64,000 bases of DNA. Source: Bifidobacterium saguini DSM 23967. GTDB lineage: Bacteria > Actinomycetota > Actinomycetes > Actinomycetales > Bifidobacteriaceae. The translations under genes and the position numbers were made by a program. A model generated the notes under the pieces. It was not told the origin of the DNA. It did not search any database and was given only the letters and a program-made list of their open reading frames with translations. The stretch spans positions 248,001-312,000 of the forward strand of contig NZ_JGZN01000007.1 of NCBI RefSeq assembly GCF_000741715.1, given 5' to 3'. Shown piece after piece: positions 1-8,741 of this stretch; position 1 is the stretch's first letter; every line of letters starts with the position of its first letter.

Positions 1-1474
1 CAGCACTCTGGTTTCCGGCTCGCTACCACAGCTCAACAATGGTCTCAACACTCTGAGCACCACCGCAACCACCCTTTCCAACGACATCACATCCCAGGAT
101 TCGCTGATCAGCCAATCCAAGGATGCGCTCGATCAGTTGGATAAAGCTGCCGCCTCCACCAAAACCGCGCTCACTGATACGGATAAGGCACTGGCAACCG
201 TGCAAACCAAGCTCAGCACGCTTGCCACCGATATCAAGGCAATGAGCATCTCCACATCGCTCGGTTCGCTAATCGATAGCGATGGCTCACTTGACGCCAG
301 CAAAATCGCCGATTTCATGATGTCCCCCACCGTGATCAATGAGAAGACCATCTACCCAGTGTCTTCCTATGGCTCCGGCATGGCACCGCTGTTCACCACA
401 TTGGCCCTGTGGGTGGGCGCGTTCGTGCTCGTGGTGATTCCAAAGCTCGAAACAGACAACGAAGGCATCGAAGATCTCACACCTACGCAAGGCTACTTGG
501 GCCGCTTCTTCCTGCTGGCCACGCTTGCCTCCGCGCAAGGCCTGGTAACCGGCATTGGCGATCTGGTGCTTGGCATGCAATGCGCCAGCATTCCGGTATT
601 CCTACTCACCTGTTGGATTACCTCGCTGGTGTATATGTCATTCATCTTCGCGCTTTCCACCACATTCATGCATGTGGGCAAGGGCGTGTGCGTAGCTCTG
701 GTGATTCTGCAGGTGCCGGGCGCCTCTGGCCTGTATCCAATCGAGATGATGCCAAAATTCTTCCGCGTCATCTACCCGCTGCTGCCATTCACCTACTCTA
801 TTGATGCAATGCGCGAAACCATCGGCGGCTTCTACGACGGTCACTGGTTCGGCTACATCGGCAAACTGCTGATCTTCGCCGTACTCGCCTTCCTGCTCGG
901 CCTTGTAGCCCGCCCGAAGCTGGCTAATCTGAACCGTCTGTTCGCACGCGAAATCGAAGAAAGCGACATGATTCTCGGCGAACCGGTGCACATCGAAGCC
1001 AGCGAATACAAGGTCACGCAGGCGATTTCCGCACTGGCCAACCGTACCGAATACAAGCATGCGATTGAACGCCGTGCCGCCAAGTTCACCCAGCAGTATC
1101 CGAAGCTGCTCTTTGGCGCGCTCATCGCCGGATTCGTGGTGCCGGCCATCCTGATCATCGTCTTCTCCCTGACCACCAGTGAGAAGATCGTAGTGATGGC
1201 CACTTGGCTCGCTTGGGTGCTGATCATCATCGGCTTCCTGATGGTCGTGGAATACATGCGCGATTCCATCCGCCGTCAAACCGAGCTCGGCAATCTTTCC
1301 GACGAATCGATTCGTTCGATGTTGTACGGCCGCCATGCCGAATCCTCAACCGGAAGCAGCGATGCCCCCACTACCCGACTGCCGAGTCTGGCCGGTAAGA
1401 ATCTCTCCGAGCTGACCAATATTCCGAACCTTCACGGCATTGCCCAGAACAAGGAAGGCAAGCACGCACGATGA
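1..1474 (+). CDS. YhgE/Pip-domain membrane protein, 5' partial
   Basis: The frame is open from the window edge, so the N-terminus is missing; at least 490 residues are visible. The visible start is a Ser/Thr/Asp-rich helical segment of the type found in the long extracellular coiled region of YhgE/Pip proteins. A C-terminal block of about six hydrophobic helices follows and resembles an ABC-2 type permease core. An extra pair of membrane helices lies near the C-terminus (about nt 1115-1250). The stop overlaps the ATG of the next YhgE/Pip gene by 4 bp (ATGA), so the two are translationally coupled and may form a heteromeric complex. The family is named after Lactococcus phage infection protein, and some members act in export or secretion. 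The substrate here is unknown. The TetR gene downstream is the likely local regulator. Confidence 0.8.
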   Translation, partial: STLVSGSLPQLNNGLNTLSTTATTLSNDITSQDSLISQSKDALDQLDKAAASTKTALTDTDKALATVQTKLSTLATDIKAMSISTSLGSLIDSDGSLDASKIADFMMSPTVINEKTIYPVSSYGSGMAPLFTTLALWVGAFVLVVIPKLETDNEGIEDLTPTQGYLGRFFLLATLASAQGLVTGIGDLVLGMQCASIPVFLLTCWITSLVYMSFIFALSTTFMHVGKGVCVALVILQVPGASGLYPIEMMPKFFRVIYPLLPFTYSIDAMRETIGGFYDGHWFGYIGKLLIFAVLAFLLGLVARPKLANLNRLFAREIEESDMILGEPVHIEASEYKVTQAISALANRTEYKHAIERRAAKFTQQYPKLLFGALIAGFVVPAILIIVFSLTTSEKIVVMATWLAWVLIIIGFLMVVEYMRDSIRRQTELGNLSDESIRSMLYGRHAESSTGSSDAPTTRLPSLAGKNLSELTNIPNLHGIAQNKEGKHAR

Positions 1475-3633
1475 ACAAGATCTGGAAACTGTTTATTGGA
1501 GACATCAAGCGTCTGACCAGCAATGTGGTCTCCATTATTATCGTGATCGGCCTCGTGATGATTCCTGGCCTGTTCACCTGGTTCAATGTGGCCGCCTGCT
1601 GGGATCCGTTCTCGAATATGTCGAATCTGAAGTTCGCCGTGGCCAACGTGGATGAGGGCTACCGTTCCGACCTCATTCCGGTGAAGGTCACCGTGGGCGA
1701 TCAGGTGGTGAATGCATTGCGCGCCAACAGTCAGCTCGACTGGACCATCACCTCCAAGGATGACGCCATCGATGGCGCGAAATCCGGCAAGTATTACGCG
1801 GCCATCGTGATTCCGAAGTCTTTCAGCAAAGACATGATGACCTTCTTCTCCGATGATGTGCAGCATGCCAAGCTGACCTACTACCGCAACGAGAAAAAGA
1901 ACGCACTGGCCCCGAACCTGCTCAACGAGGGCACGGATGAGGTGGCTGCGGAAATCAACACCACGTTCGCCAAGACCATTACCTCTGCCGGCTTGGAGAT
2001 CGCCTCTTCGCTAGCTAATCAGCTCTCCAAGCCGGAGGCCAAGCAGCAGCTGACCGCATTCAACACGAACATAGCGGATTTCGCTACCCAGCTGGGTAGC
2101 ACCGCGGACATGCTCGGCACCTACAGCGCGCTGACTGATTCGGCGCAAACATTGTTGGAAACCTCGAACGGGCTTATCAAACAGGCTTCCGGCTCCGCAT
2201 CCACTGCCAGCAAGAACCTCAAAAGCGCTAAGAAGGGCGTGACTGAGGTGGCGGGTGCGCTGAACACCACTACTGACGCGATGAGCAAGGCGCTGGACAC
2301 GAGCGCCAGCAGCTTTGGCGCGGTGTCTGATTCGATTGACAGCCTGTATCAGGATGCGAATAATGGCTCCACCACAGTGGCTAAAGAGCTGGACTCCCAA
2401 GCTGCTGCGGTGGCGGATCAGATAACGCAGTACACCGCGATTCGCGATACGCTTGCCGGCATTCTGGGCGACAATGCGGCCGTGGTCAAGGCTCTGGACC
2501 GTTCGATTGCCCGCCAGACCAAGTTGAAGGATGCGTTGAATGCTGCGGCTACCGATGTGCGTAATAACAATGCGGAAGTGCAGAACAAGCATCAGCAGGT
2601 CAAGGGTCTGGCCAATCAGGCGAAAAGCAGCATTGCCGGCGTGAAGTCGGATTTCGCCACGAATGTGAAGCCGCAGATCGAGGCGCTTGCTTCTTCTGCA
2701 TCTGATGCTTCCAGCATTCTGCAATCCGGTTCGGCGCAACTTAAAACCACGCTGGGTGATGTGGAGGACGCTTCCGGTGATGCCAATACGATGCTCGCGG
2801 ATGCCCGGTCCACATTGGATAAGGTATCTTCCAAGCTGCGCAAGGCCGGCGATGAACTGACTTCGTTCAATGGCAAGCTTGCTGATGCACTGAACAGTGG
2901 CGATATGAGCATGGTCAAGGAAGTGCTGGGCAATGACCCGGAGGCTTTGGCCAGTACGCTGGCAGCTCCCGTACAGCTTAAGCGCAAGGCCGTGTTCCCG
3001 GTGGAGAACTTCGGTTCTTCGATGGCGCCGTTCTATACGCTGATTCCACTGTGGGTGGGCGCTCTGCTGATGGTGGTCACGTTGAAGACCACGGTGTCTC
3101 GCAAGATTCGCCGTGAACTTGGCGATCCGCGACCGCATCAGCTGTTCCTTGGCCATTACGGCGTCTTTGCATTGATTGCTTTGATGCAGTCCACGGTCTC
3201 GTTGGCCGGCGATCTGTTGTTCCTGCATGTGCAGGCTGTGCATCCACTGCTGTTCATGCTGTCCGGCTGGCTTGGCTCTCTGGTGTTCTCGTTCTTCACC
3301 TACACGATGGTGGTGAGCTTCGGCAATGTGGGCAAGGCCATTGGTGTGCTCATGCTGATTGTGCAGATTTCCGGCGCGAATGCCGCCTATCCTGTGCAGA
3401 TCTTGCCAGACTTCATTTCCAAGGTGAGCCCGTTCCTGCCGTTGACTCATGTGGTCACGATGATGCGAGCTGCCATCGCCGGTATCTACAACTTGGATTA
3501 CTGGAAGTCGGCCGGTCTGCTGCTGCTCTTTGTGCCGCCGCTACTGCTGCTCGGCTTGCTGCTGCGTAAGCCATTGGTGCGATTCAACCAGTGGTATGTG
3601 GCGCAAGTGGAAAGCACCAAGGTGCTGAGCTGA
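1471..3633 (+). CDS. YhgE/Pip-domain membrane protein, complete
   Basis: This 720-residue protein has the classic YhgE/Pip layout. One N-terminal membrane helix (about residues 15-40) is followed by the family segment around LKFAVANVDEG. A long Ala/Ser/Thr/Asp-rich coiled-coil-like extracellular region spans about residues 170-500. A C-terminal block of five or six membrane helices (about 515-705) ends the protein. It is the partner of the preceding gene, with a 4-bp overlap, and lies 28 bp upstream of a TetR-family gene in the same direction. Paired YhgE/Pip genes with a TetR regulator suggest a regulated two-subunit export or envelope-remodelling machine. That role is inferred from gene order; no substrate can be read from the sequence. 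Confidence 0.85.
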   Translation: MNKIWKLFIGDIKRLTSNVVSIIIVIGLVMIPGLFTWFNVAACWDPFSNMSNLKFAVANVDEGYRSDLIPVKVTVGDQVVNALRANSQLDWTITSKDDAIDGAKSGKYYAAIVIPKSFSKDMMTFFSDDVQHAKLTYYRNEKKNALAPNLLNEGTDEVAAEINTTFAKTITSAGLEIASSLANQLSKPEAKQQLTAFNTNIADFATQLGSTADMLGTYSALTDSAQTLLETSNGLIKQASGSASTASKNLKSAKKGVTEVAGALNTTTDAMSKALDTSASSFGAVSDSIDSLYQDANNGSTTVAKELDSQAAAVADQITQYTAIRDTLAGILGDNAAVVKALDRSIARQTKLKDALNAAATDVRNNNAEVQNKHQQVKGLANQAKSSIAGVKSDFATNVKPQIEALASSASDASSILQSGSAQLKTTLGDVEDASGDANTMLADARSTLDKVSSKLRKAGDELTSFNGKLADALNSGDMSMVKEVLGNDPEALASTLAAPVQLKRKAVFPVENFGSSMAPFYTLIPLWVGALLMVVTLKTTVSRKIRRELGDPRPHQLFLGHYGVFALIALMQSTVSLAGDLLFLHVQAVHPLLFMLSGWLGSLVFSFFTYTMVVSFGNVGKAIGVLMLIVQISGANAAYPVQILPDFISKVSPFLPLTHVVTMMRAAIAGIYNLDYWKSAGLLLLFVPPLLLLGLLLRKPLVRFNQWYVAQVESTKVLS

Positions 3634-3661
3634 CAGCAAAGCCTTGCAAGGCAGTCACATT

Positions 3662-4303
3662 ATGAAGAAAGAAGAAGTCATGGAAAGCGTATCCGGCACT
3701 GCGGCATTGGCTGCTGCGCCTATGCCGCGTTCCGAACGCAGGCGCGAGGCCACGGATCGTAAGCTCATGCATGCCACGTTGCAGATTGCTGTGGAGCGCG
3801 GCATCAGCGGTGTGACCATTGAAGAGGTGGCACGGCGTTCAGGCGTGGCCAAAACCACCATTTACCGCCGATACCATAATTCCAATGAACTGCTGCGCGG
3901 CATCAGCGCCATGTATTTGGTCAATGCGGAAGATGAGCTTTCACCAGCGCTAAGCCCCACGCGCGAGCATTTCACCTTGATGTTAGGCAAATTGGTGGAT
4001 TGGGTGCGCACGAATAACATCGATGTGCGCAGCGTGGGCATTGTGCTCTCCAGCGAGGCTGAATTCTTCCACCATATCGTCGATCAGGTGGTGACACCGT
4101 GGCTTGGCAAGCTCAGGAGCTTCCTGAATTTGGGGGTTGCAGAGGGCGTGTTCCGCACCGGTCTTGACGAACGACTGCTGCTTTCCACGATTATCGGCTC
4201 GCTGGTGGCATATGAGGCCATCGACCAGCATCCTACTGACAGTGATATCGCTGCATGGCCGCAGCGCATGACCAATCTGCTCTGGCCCGCGCTGCTGGCG
4301 TAG
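3662..4303 (+). CDS. TetR/AcrR-family transcriptional regulator
   Basis: The protein has about 213 residues. A typical TetR helix-turn-helix lies near the N-terminus (GVTIEEVARRSGVAKTTIYR), followed by a helical ligand-binding domain. The ATG at 3662 is preferred because an AAGG motif lies about 11 nt upstream; an internal ATG at 3680 with the purine-rich AAGAAGT before it is an alternative. The gene follows the two YhgE/Pip genes after 28 bp and is probably co-transcribed with them, so auto-repression of that operon is the simplest model. It converges on the FMN-binding lipoprotein gene with only 10 bp between the stop codons and no obvious hairpin in the gap. Confidence 0.85.
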   Translation: MKKEEVMESVSGTAALAAAPMPRSERRREATDRKLMHATLQIAVERGISGVTIEEVARRSGVAKTTIYRRYHNSNELLRGISAMYLVNAEDELSPALSPTREHFTLMLGKLVDWVRTNNIDVRSVGIVLSSEAEFFHHIVDQVVTPWLGKLRSFLNLGVAEGVFRTGLDERLLLSTIIGSLVAYEAIDQHPTDSDIAAWPQRMTNLLWPALLA

Positions 4304-4313
4304 CTACTCTTGA

Positions 4314-4856
4314 TTATTGCTGAATGGAGGCTTCCTGGCGGGCAATTTCCAAGGCCTTGTTGAAGGCGTCGGAAGTCCAGCTGGCTCCCGCCACCTTGTC
4401 GACCTTGAGGTCCTTCAATGGTTTGCCGTCCACCACGCCATTGATGGCCTTGGCGAAGGCATCCTGATGATTCTTGGAGATGGTGGTGAACGGGTGGCCG
4501 ACAATCTCCACGTTTTCGACGTTGCCATCCTTGATGGTCAGATGCACGTCGATGGAATCCTCGCCCACCGGGCCATACTGGCCGTTGATGGAGTAGTCGC
4601 CATCCTTGTAGTTGCCCGTGTCCTTCTTATCGGACGTGGTGCTGGAGGACTTATCCTGCGAAGAATCCGATGAGCTGGAATCAGAACCGTTCGACTGCGA
4701 CTGCTCCTCCTGGGATTTCTCGGTCTCACCGGAGTTGCCGGCGTAGGAGTCATCCATAGGCGTGGCTTTGGATTCGCCGCAGCCAGCGAGCAGAGCGCCG
4801 GCAACCACCAAGCCGGCGGCCGCCAATGTGGCGGACTTCTTCAACGTGTTAGCCAT
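4314..4856 (-). CDS. FMN-binding-domain lipoprotein at the end of the iron operon
   Basis: This 180-residue lipoprotein has a signal peptide with the lipobox LLAGC (Cys26), a Ser/Asp/Lys-rich linker (about 30-78) and a C-terminal FMN_bind domain. Near the end is AGASWTS (156-162), which fits the flavinylation signal [S/D]GA[T/S]x[T/S] used by ApbE; Thr161 would carry covalent FMN. The first motif position is Ala instead of Ser or Asp. It is the last gene of the FTR1/P19/DUF2318/ABC cluster. The equivalent place in the Campylobacter P19 locus is taken by thioredoxin-like proteins. I infer an extracytoplasmic electron-transfer role in iron acquisition, for example ferric reduction. No apbE gene is in the window. 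Two small hairpins separate it from the ATPase gene. Confidence 0.85.
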   Translation of the reverse strand: MANTLKKSATLAAAGLVVAGALLAGCGESKATPMDDSYAGNSGETEKSQEEQSQSNGSDSSSSDSSQDKSSSTTSDKKDTGNYKDGDYSINGQYGPVGEDSIDVHLTIKDGNVENVEIVGHPFTTISKNHQDAFAKAINGVVDGKPLKDLKVDKVAGASWTSDAFNKALEIARQEASIQQ

Positions 4857-4879
4857 ACCGTTTCACCTTAACTAAAGAC

Positions 4880-4959
4880 TCGCCTTCGGCGAGCGTGTCA
4901 CATCACTTCACGACTGTCGTCGTTCAGCCAACTCTACGAATAACCCACTGGGTTATTCG
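4880..4959 (-). terminator. Two short stem-loops between the ATPase and FMN-lipoprotein genes
   Basis: A GC-rich hairpin (CTCGCC-TTC-GGCGAG, 4880-4894) and a second one (CGAATAACCC/GGGTTATTCG, 4937-4959) that overlaps the ATPase stop codon. Neither has a strong T-run in the minus direction. They may attenuate read-through or protect mRNA ends rather than fully terminate. Confidence 0.45.
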
Positions 4960-5762
4960 CTTAACAAGTTGGCCGTTTTCGCGGCCTTGGTGGGGTCGGC
5001 GAAACCGATGGCAGTCTCGCCGGTCTGAGCGCTCTCCACTTTAGCGCCAGTGGAGGCCGGCTTGCCACCGGCAGCTTCGTAGGCTTCTCGAGCCTTCTCG
5101 TCATTCCATTTCTCACCCACGAGCACACCGTGGTTGAGCATAATCTCACGTTCGGCGCAGCTGGCCACCAGCGCATCATGAGTGACCACGATAATCGTGG
5201 TGCCCTGCTCATGCAGCTGGCGGAACAGGTCGAGCACGATCTTCTCGTTCTTCTCATCCAAGTTGCCGGTGGGCTCGTCAGCCAAAATCAGCTTCGGCTC
5301 ATTGATCAGTGCGCGTGCCACGCATACGCGCTGCTGCTCGCCACCGGAAAGCTGGCCGGGCAGATGGTGGGCGCGGTCCTTCAGGCCGACCTTTTCCAGG
5401 GCCTCCAACGCCTGCTTCTCATCGACTACGGAGTGGTAGTACTGTGCCACCATCACGTTTTCTACTGCGGTCAGATGCGGCACCAGATAGAACTTCTGGA
5501 ATACCAAGCCGATGAGGTTTTTGCGCACGTCCGCAAGCTGACCGGCGTTCAGATCTTCCAACTTGCGGCCTTCAAGCTTCACCGAGCCCTTGGAAGGCGT
5601 ATCCATGCAGCCAATCATGTTCATCAGCGTGGTTTTGCCGGAACCGGACGAGCCCACGATGGCCAGCCATTCGCCTTGCGGCACGGTGAGGCTCAGGTCA
5701 TCCACGGCATGCAGGTCGCCGTAGATCTTCGAGATATGGTCAAGCTCAAGCAGCATATCCAT
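4953..5762 (-). CDS. ABC transporter ATP-binding protein (MacB/LolD type) of the iron locus
   Basis: This 269-residue ATPase has Walker A (GSSGSGKTT), the signature LSGGEQQR and Walker B ([12 protein letters not shown]), all typical of the MacB/LolD/FtsE-like subfamily that works with FtsX-type permeases. The core ends near residue 225, and an extra Ala/Lys-rich tail of about 45 residues follows. The two genes upstream encode FtsX-type permeases, so a 1+1+1 transporter is expected. In the Campylobacter P19 locus (cj1658-cj1663 as I recall) an equivalent ATPase and two permeases accompany FTR1, P19 and a DUF2318 protein. The role may be powering a periplasmic or envelope step rather than transport across the membrane. 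The start could be Met1 or Met3. Confidence 0.88.
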   Translation of the reverse strand: MDMLLELDHISKIYGDLHAVDDLSLTVPQGEWLAIVGSSGSGKTTLMNMIGCMDTPSKGSVKLEGRKLEDLNAGQLADVRKNLIGLVFQKFYLVPHLTAVENVMVAQYYHSVVDEKQALEALEKVGLKDRAHHLPGQLSGGEQQRVCVARALINEPKLILADEPTGNLDEKNEKIVLDLFRQLHEQGTTIIVVTHDALVASCAEREIMLNHGVLVGEKWNDEKAREAYEAAGGKPASTGAKVESAQTGETAIGFADPTKAAKTANLLSE

Positions 5763-5789
5763 GATGTTTCTCCTGATTTTCTAGTAAGT

Positions 5790-7202
5790 CTATTCTTCGC
5801 GCAGCACGACGGCCGGGTCGATGCGGGTGGCGCGGTGAACCGGTGGAATGGACGCGATGACGGCAACCAAAGCGGCCAGAATCACCGAGCCGGCGGCCAG
5901 CCACCAGTTGAAGCCGATGGAACGGTCGAACACGGCAACACACAGCCATTGCGCGAGTCCGAAGCCGATGGTCGTGCCGAGCAGACCGCCAATCAGGCCA
6001 TACATGGCTGATTCCACATAGAATTCAATGCCGATGGCTGCGGAGCTTGCACCAAGCGCCTTGCGCAGGCCGATTTCGTTGCGGCGCTGAGACACGATCG
6101 AGCTGATCGTGGTGCCTACGCCCACGAGGGTAAGCACCAGCACCACCAACGACACAATCCAGAACAAGGTCTGCAGCATCGTGATGATGCGCGTATCGGA
6201 AGAGGTGATCTTGGTGACCGGCTGGGCCTTGACATGCATGGAGGTCATGCTGTTGATGCTCTTGACTAAGGCGTTCAGGTCTTCAGTGCCGGCCGAGTAT
6301 TCGATAACGTCCACACCACGCGTGGTGCCGGTGAGCTTGGTGACGTCATCGTTGGTGGCGTAGATGATGGAGTCTTCGCTGCCGCCCGTGTCTACGATGC
6401 CGGAGACGCGGAATTCAGTGCCGGAGGTGTCCATGATGTCGCTGGAGACACGGCCGTCTTGGGTTTGCTGGCCGGATTGGCTGCCAGTAGTAGAGGAGTT
6501 CGCAGAGGACTGCGAACCAGTATTGTTGGAGGTCTCTCCCTCAGTCTCCGCATTCGCGGAGCCAGCTCCCTCATCAGAGGGAGCCGAAGCGGAACCGCTC
6601 GTGCCCTGATCCGACCCAGCAGCACTATCCGAGGGAGCCGAGGTGGAACCGCTCGCGTCCGTATTCGCTGAGGAATCCGAAGCGGAGGTGGAAGTGTTGT
6701 CGGAGGCGCGGTAGCCGATGGTGATGCGACCGCCGACTTCGAGGCCCATTGCGTCGGCCACATCGCGGCCAATCAGCACTTTGCCAGCGGACGGCCATTT
6801 ACCATCCACTACCCAATGATGGTTGAGATTGCGCACTTCCGCGGTATCAATGCCGGCCATCACATACGGTGCTGCGTTCACACGCACGTTCTCATATCGA
6901 TAGGTGGCGTGTTTTTCGGAACCCTTGGCAGCCACCATTTCAGTGGTGTGTTTCACCATTGCCGAATCAATGCCAGTTTTACCGTCCGCACCGGATTCGG
7001 TAGGCGTCACGATAAGGTTCGCGCCATACGCGCGCATCTCCTCATTCATCTGCTGCGGCACGGCGATGCAGATCATTGCCAGGCAGAACAGCGTGGCAGC
7101 ACCCACCAGAGAGGCCACCACAGCCATCACTGCACGCGAACGGCGACGGAACACCGCACTGAACAGCATTCTGAAGAACATACCGGTATTCGTCATCGGC
7201 AC
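5790..7202 (-). CDS. FtsX-type ABC permease with a Ser-rich repeat-derived insertion
   Basis: This 470-residue protein has one N-terminal membrane helix, a MacB-like extracytoplasmic domain, and three C-terminal helices (about 325-460) with the FtsX signature region SQRRNEIGLRKALGAS. The extracytoplasmic domain is interrupted by a low-complexity Ser/Ala/Gly/Asp tract at about residues 168-255. Part of that tract (residues about 206-224, nt 6529-6584) is a copy of the two-hairpin repeat that lies between genes elsewhere in this window, read as APSDEGAGS. It is adjacent to the ATPase (27 bp gap) and to a second FtsX-like permease, so a heterodimeric permease is likely. The family moves lipids or peptides or acts mechanically on envelope partners; iron-locus members have no defined substrate. 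Confidence 0.85.
   Translation of the reverse strand: MPMTNTGMFFRMLFSAVFRRRSRAVMAVVASLVGAATLFCLAMICIAVPQQMNEEMRAYGANLIVTPTESGADGKTGIDSAMVKHTTEMVAAKGSEKHATYRYENVRVNAAPYVMAGIDTAEVRNLNHHWVVDGKWPSAGKVLIGRDVADAMGLEVGGRITIGYRASDNTSTSASDSSANTDASGSTSAPSDSAAGSDQGTSGSASAPSDEGAGSANAETEGETSNNTGSQSSANSSTTGSQSGQQTQDGRVSSDIMDTSGTEFRVSGIVDTGGSEDSIIYATNDDVTKLTGTTRGVDVIEYSAGTEDLNALVKSINSMTSMHVKAQPVTKITSSDTRIITMLQTLFWIVSLVVLVLTLVGVGTTISSIVSQRRNEIGLRKALGASSAAIGIEFYVESAMYGLIGGLLGTTIGFGLAQWLCVAVFDRSIGFNWWLAAGSVILAALVAVIASIPPVHRATRIDPAVVLREE
6529..6584 (-). repeat. Two-hairpin repeat embedded in the FtsX coding sequence
   Basis: On the plus strand this copy reads GGTCTCTCCCTCAGTC, then a small stem-loop (TCCGC-ATTC-GCGGA), then the palindrome GCTCCCTC-ATCA-GAGGGAGC. 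The flanks and second palindrome match the right arm of the 48629-48807 element. The first stem differs in sequence but still pairs, as if the structure is conserved. It is translated in frame as part of a Ser/Ala/Asp-rich linker. A weaker partial copy (GAGGGAGCCGAGG) follows near 6631-6643. Confidence 0.7.
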
Positions 7203-7221
7203 TCTCCTTTCGCATCCCTAC

Positions 7222-7306
7222 CGGCTCCCTTTGTCAGGGGAGCTGTCAGCATAGCTGACTGAGGGGTAGTCAAAACCAGAACAGTCCCTTCATCAGAGGA
7301 GGCCAA
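7222..7306. repeat. Two-hairpin repeat pair between the two FtsX genes
   Basis: The gap holds GGCTCCCTTTGTCAGGGGAGCTGTCAGC followed by ATAGCTGACTGAGGGG, and then the start of an inverted partner (CCCTTCATCAGAGGAGGCC, ending near 7306). It is a degenerate version of the family seen intact at 48629-48807. It lies inside the iron operon, so it would be transcribed as a structured RNA spacer. Confidence 0.65.
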
Positions 7307-7316
7307 AGTATGGAAC

Positions 7317-8720
7317 TCAGCGACCATGAAGTACCTCCGCAGGCTTCAGACTCAGAATCGAGCGAATCGACGAAGCGGAAGCCAGCAACACGGTTACCGC
7401 AAGCAGCACGAACACGAGCACGAACACCATCGGGCGCATCGTGATGCCTGAGCCGAACACCACATGGCCTATCAGCTGTGCCACACCTGAACCGAGCCCA
7501 GCACCTACCACGGCACCAAGCAGCGAAATCGCTGCGGTCTCAGCCATCATCAGGCGAGAGACCGCACCATCCGTAGCACCAATCGCCTTCAAAAGCGCCA
7601 GTTCAGCGGATCGTTCGCCGATTGATGCAACCATCAGATTCGCCACGGCCACGGCCGCCGCAATCAAACTCAGCACAGTCATCAGAATCATCACTGCCTG
7701 CGTTTTTTGCAGCACATTGCCTTGCAGTGCTGCCACCTGACGCACTTGCTTGGCCACAGCGCCCGGAATCACTTCTTCGATTTGGTAGGCGATCGAGCTT
7801 GGATAAGCGGTGCAGTACCAGGTTTCCCACTCGTCCTGGCTCAAAGCAGCCGGATTCTTGGCCGCTTTGCGAGCCAAATCGTTTTCCGGCGTGGTCAGCG
7901 CCTTGACTTCGATCTTGTTCACCGAATCCGGCAAATCGGTCAAATCCTGCAACTGATTCGAGGAGACGTACATCGCACTGTTGTCGTCGTCACCGGAGTC
8001 GTAAACGCCAACGATCTTGAAGTCAATGGACTTATCCCCGCGCATCAGCGATACCGTGCCGCCGACCTGTACTGCGGCCTCGTCTTCATGACTCTGTCCG
8101 GCGTTCACGCCGAGTGACTTGGCCAGATCCTTGCCGATGATGGCTTCCTTGGTGCCATCCTTCGGCCAGCGGCCCTGCAGCGTCCACCACGAGCGCATGC
8201 CTTCGACGCCTACCACCGTGGTCTCACCGGAAGGCAACTTCAGCTTCTTGTTGAACCAAGTGCCCACCACGGGAACGTTCTTTTTCGTGGGGTAGTCGGC
8301 GAGACTGACCGACCAACCGTTGCCCTCGGTCACTGGCTTGGTGTTGATGGCGGTGACGTGCTGGTTCAACTCAGGCGCAAAGTTCGTGATGTTGAACGCC
8401 CAGAAAATCGTCTTGATTTTGGCGGCATCTGATTCCTTCAGGAACGAGGTCGGATCGCTAGCAGATGCAGAACCACCTGAAGTGCCGGCATCGCTGCCCT
8501 CGGTGTTGTACAGGTCAGACACCACAGCATCAGACTTCGGCTGCACGGTGATATTCGAGCCGTAGGTAGACAATTCGGCGTTGAGCTTATCGCCCACGTC
8601 GAATACGACGCCCAGCATCGAAACACTGACCGTGGCGGATAGGCACACGGTGAGTGCGATGAGCAGACGCCTGCGCAACTGGCGTGTGAACGACCGCGCA
8701 ATCATTCGCAGAAAGAACAT
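7317..8720 (-). CDS. FtsX-type ABC permease of the iron locus
   Basis: This 467-residue FtsX/MacB-like permease has an N-terminal membrane helix (about 15-40), a large extracytoplasmic domain (about 45-335) and three C-terminal membrane helices. The segment IGERSAELALLKAIGATD is the usual FtsX cytoplasmic coupling motif. A short Ser/Asp/Gly-rich segment lies near residues 70-95. It starts 21 bp after the DUF2318 gene, so it is in the same transcription unit. With the second permease and the ATPase it should form a heterodimeric type VII ABC transporter. The pairing with FTR1, P19 and DUF2318 proteins matches the iron loci of Campylobacter and uropathogenic E. coli. The transported or released molecule is unknown. 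Confidence 0.87.
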   Translation of the reverse strand: MFFLRMIARSFTRQLRRRLLIALTVCLSATVSVSMLGVVFDVGDKLNAELSTYGSNITVQPKSDAVVSDLYNTEGSDAGTSGGSASASDPTSFLKESDAAKIKTIFWAFNITNFAPELNQHVTAINTKPVTEGNGWSVSLADYPTKKNVPVVGTWFNKKLKLPSGETTVVGVEGMRSWWTLQGRWPKDGTKEAIIGKDLAKSLGVNAGQSHEDEAAVQVGGTVSLMRGDKSIDFKIVGVYDSGDDDNSAMYVSSNQLQDLTDLPDSVNKIEVKALTTPENDLARKAAKNPAALSQDEWETWYCTAYPSSIAYQIEEVIPGAVAKQVRQVAALQGNVLQKTQAVMILMTVLSLIAAAVAVANLMVASIGERSAELALLKAIGATDGAVSRLMMAETAAISLLGAVVGAGLGSGVAQLIGHVVFGSGITMRPMVFVLVFVLLAVTVLLASASSIRSILSLKPAEVLHGR

Positions 8721-8741
8721 GATTCTTGCCTCCTGCCTTGA

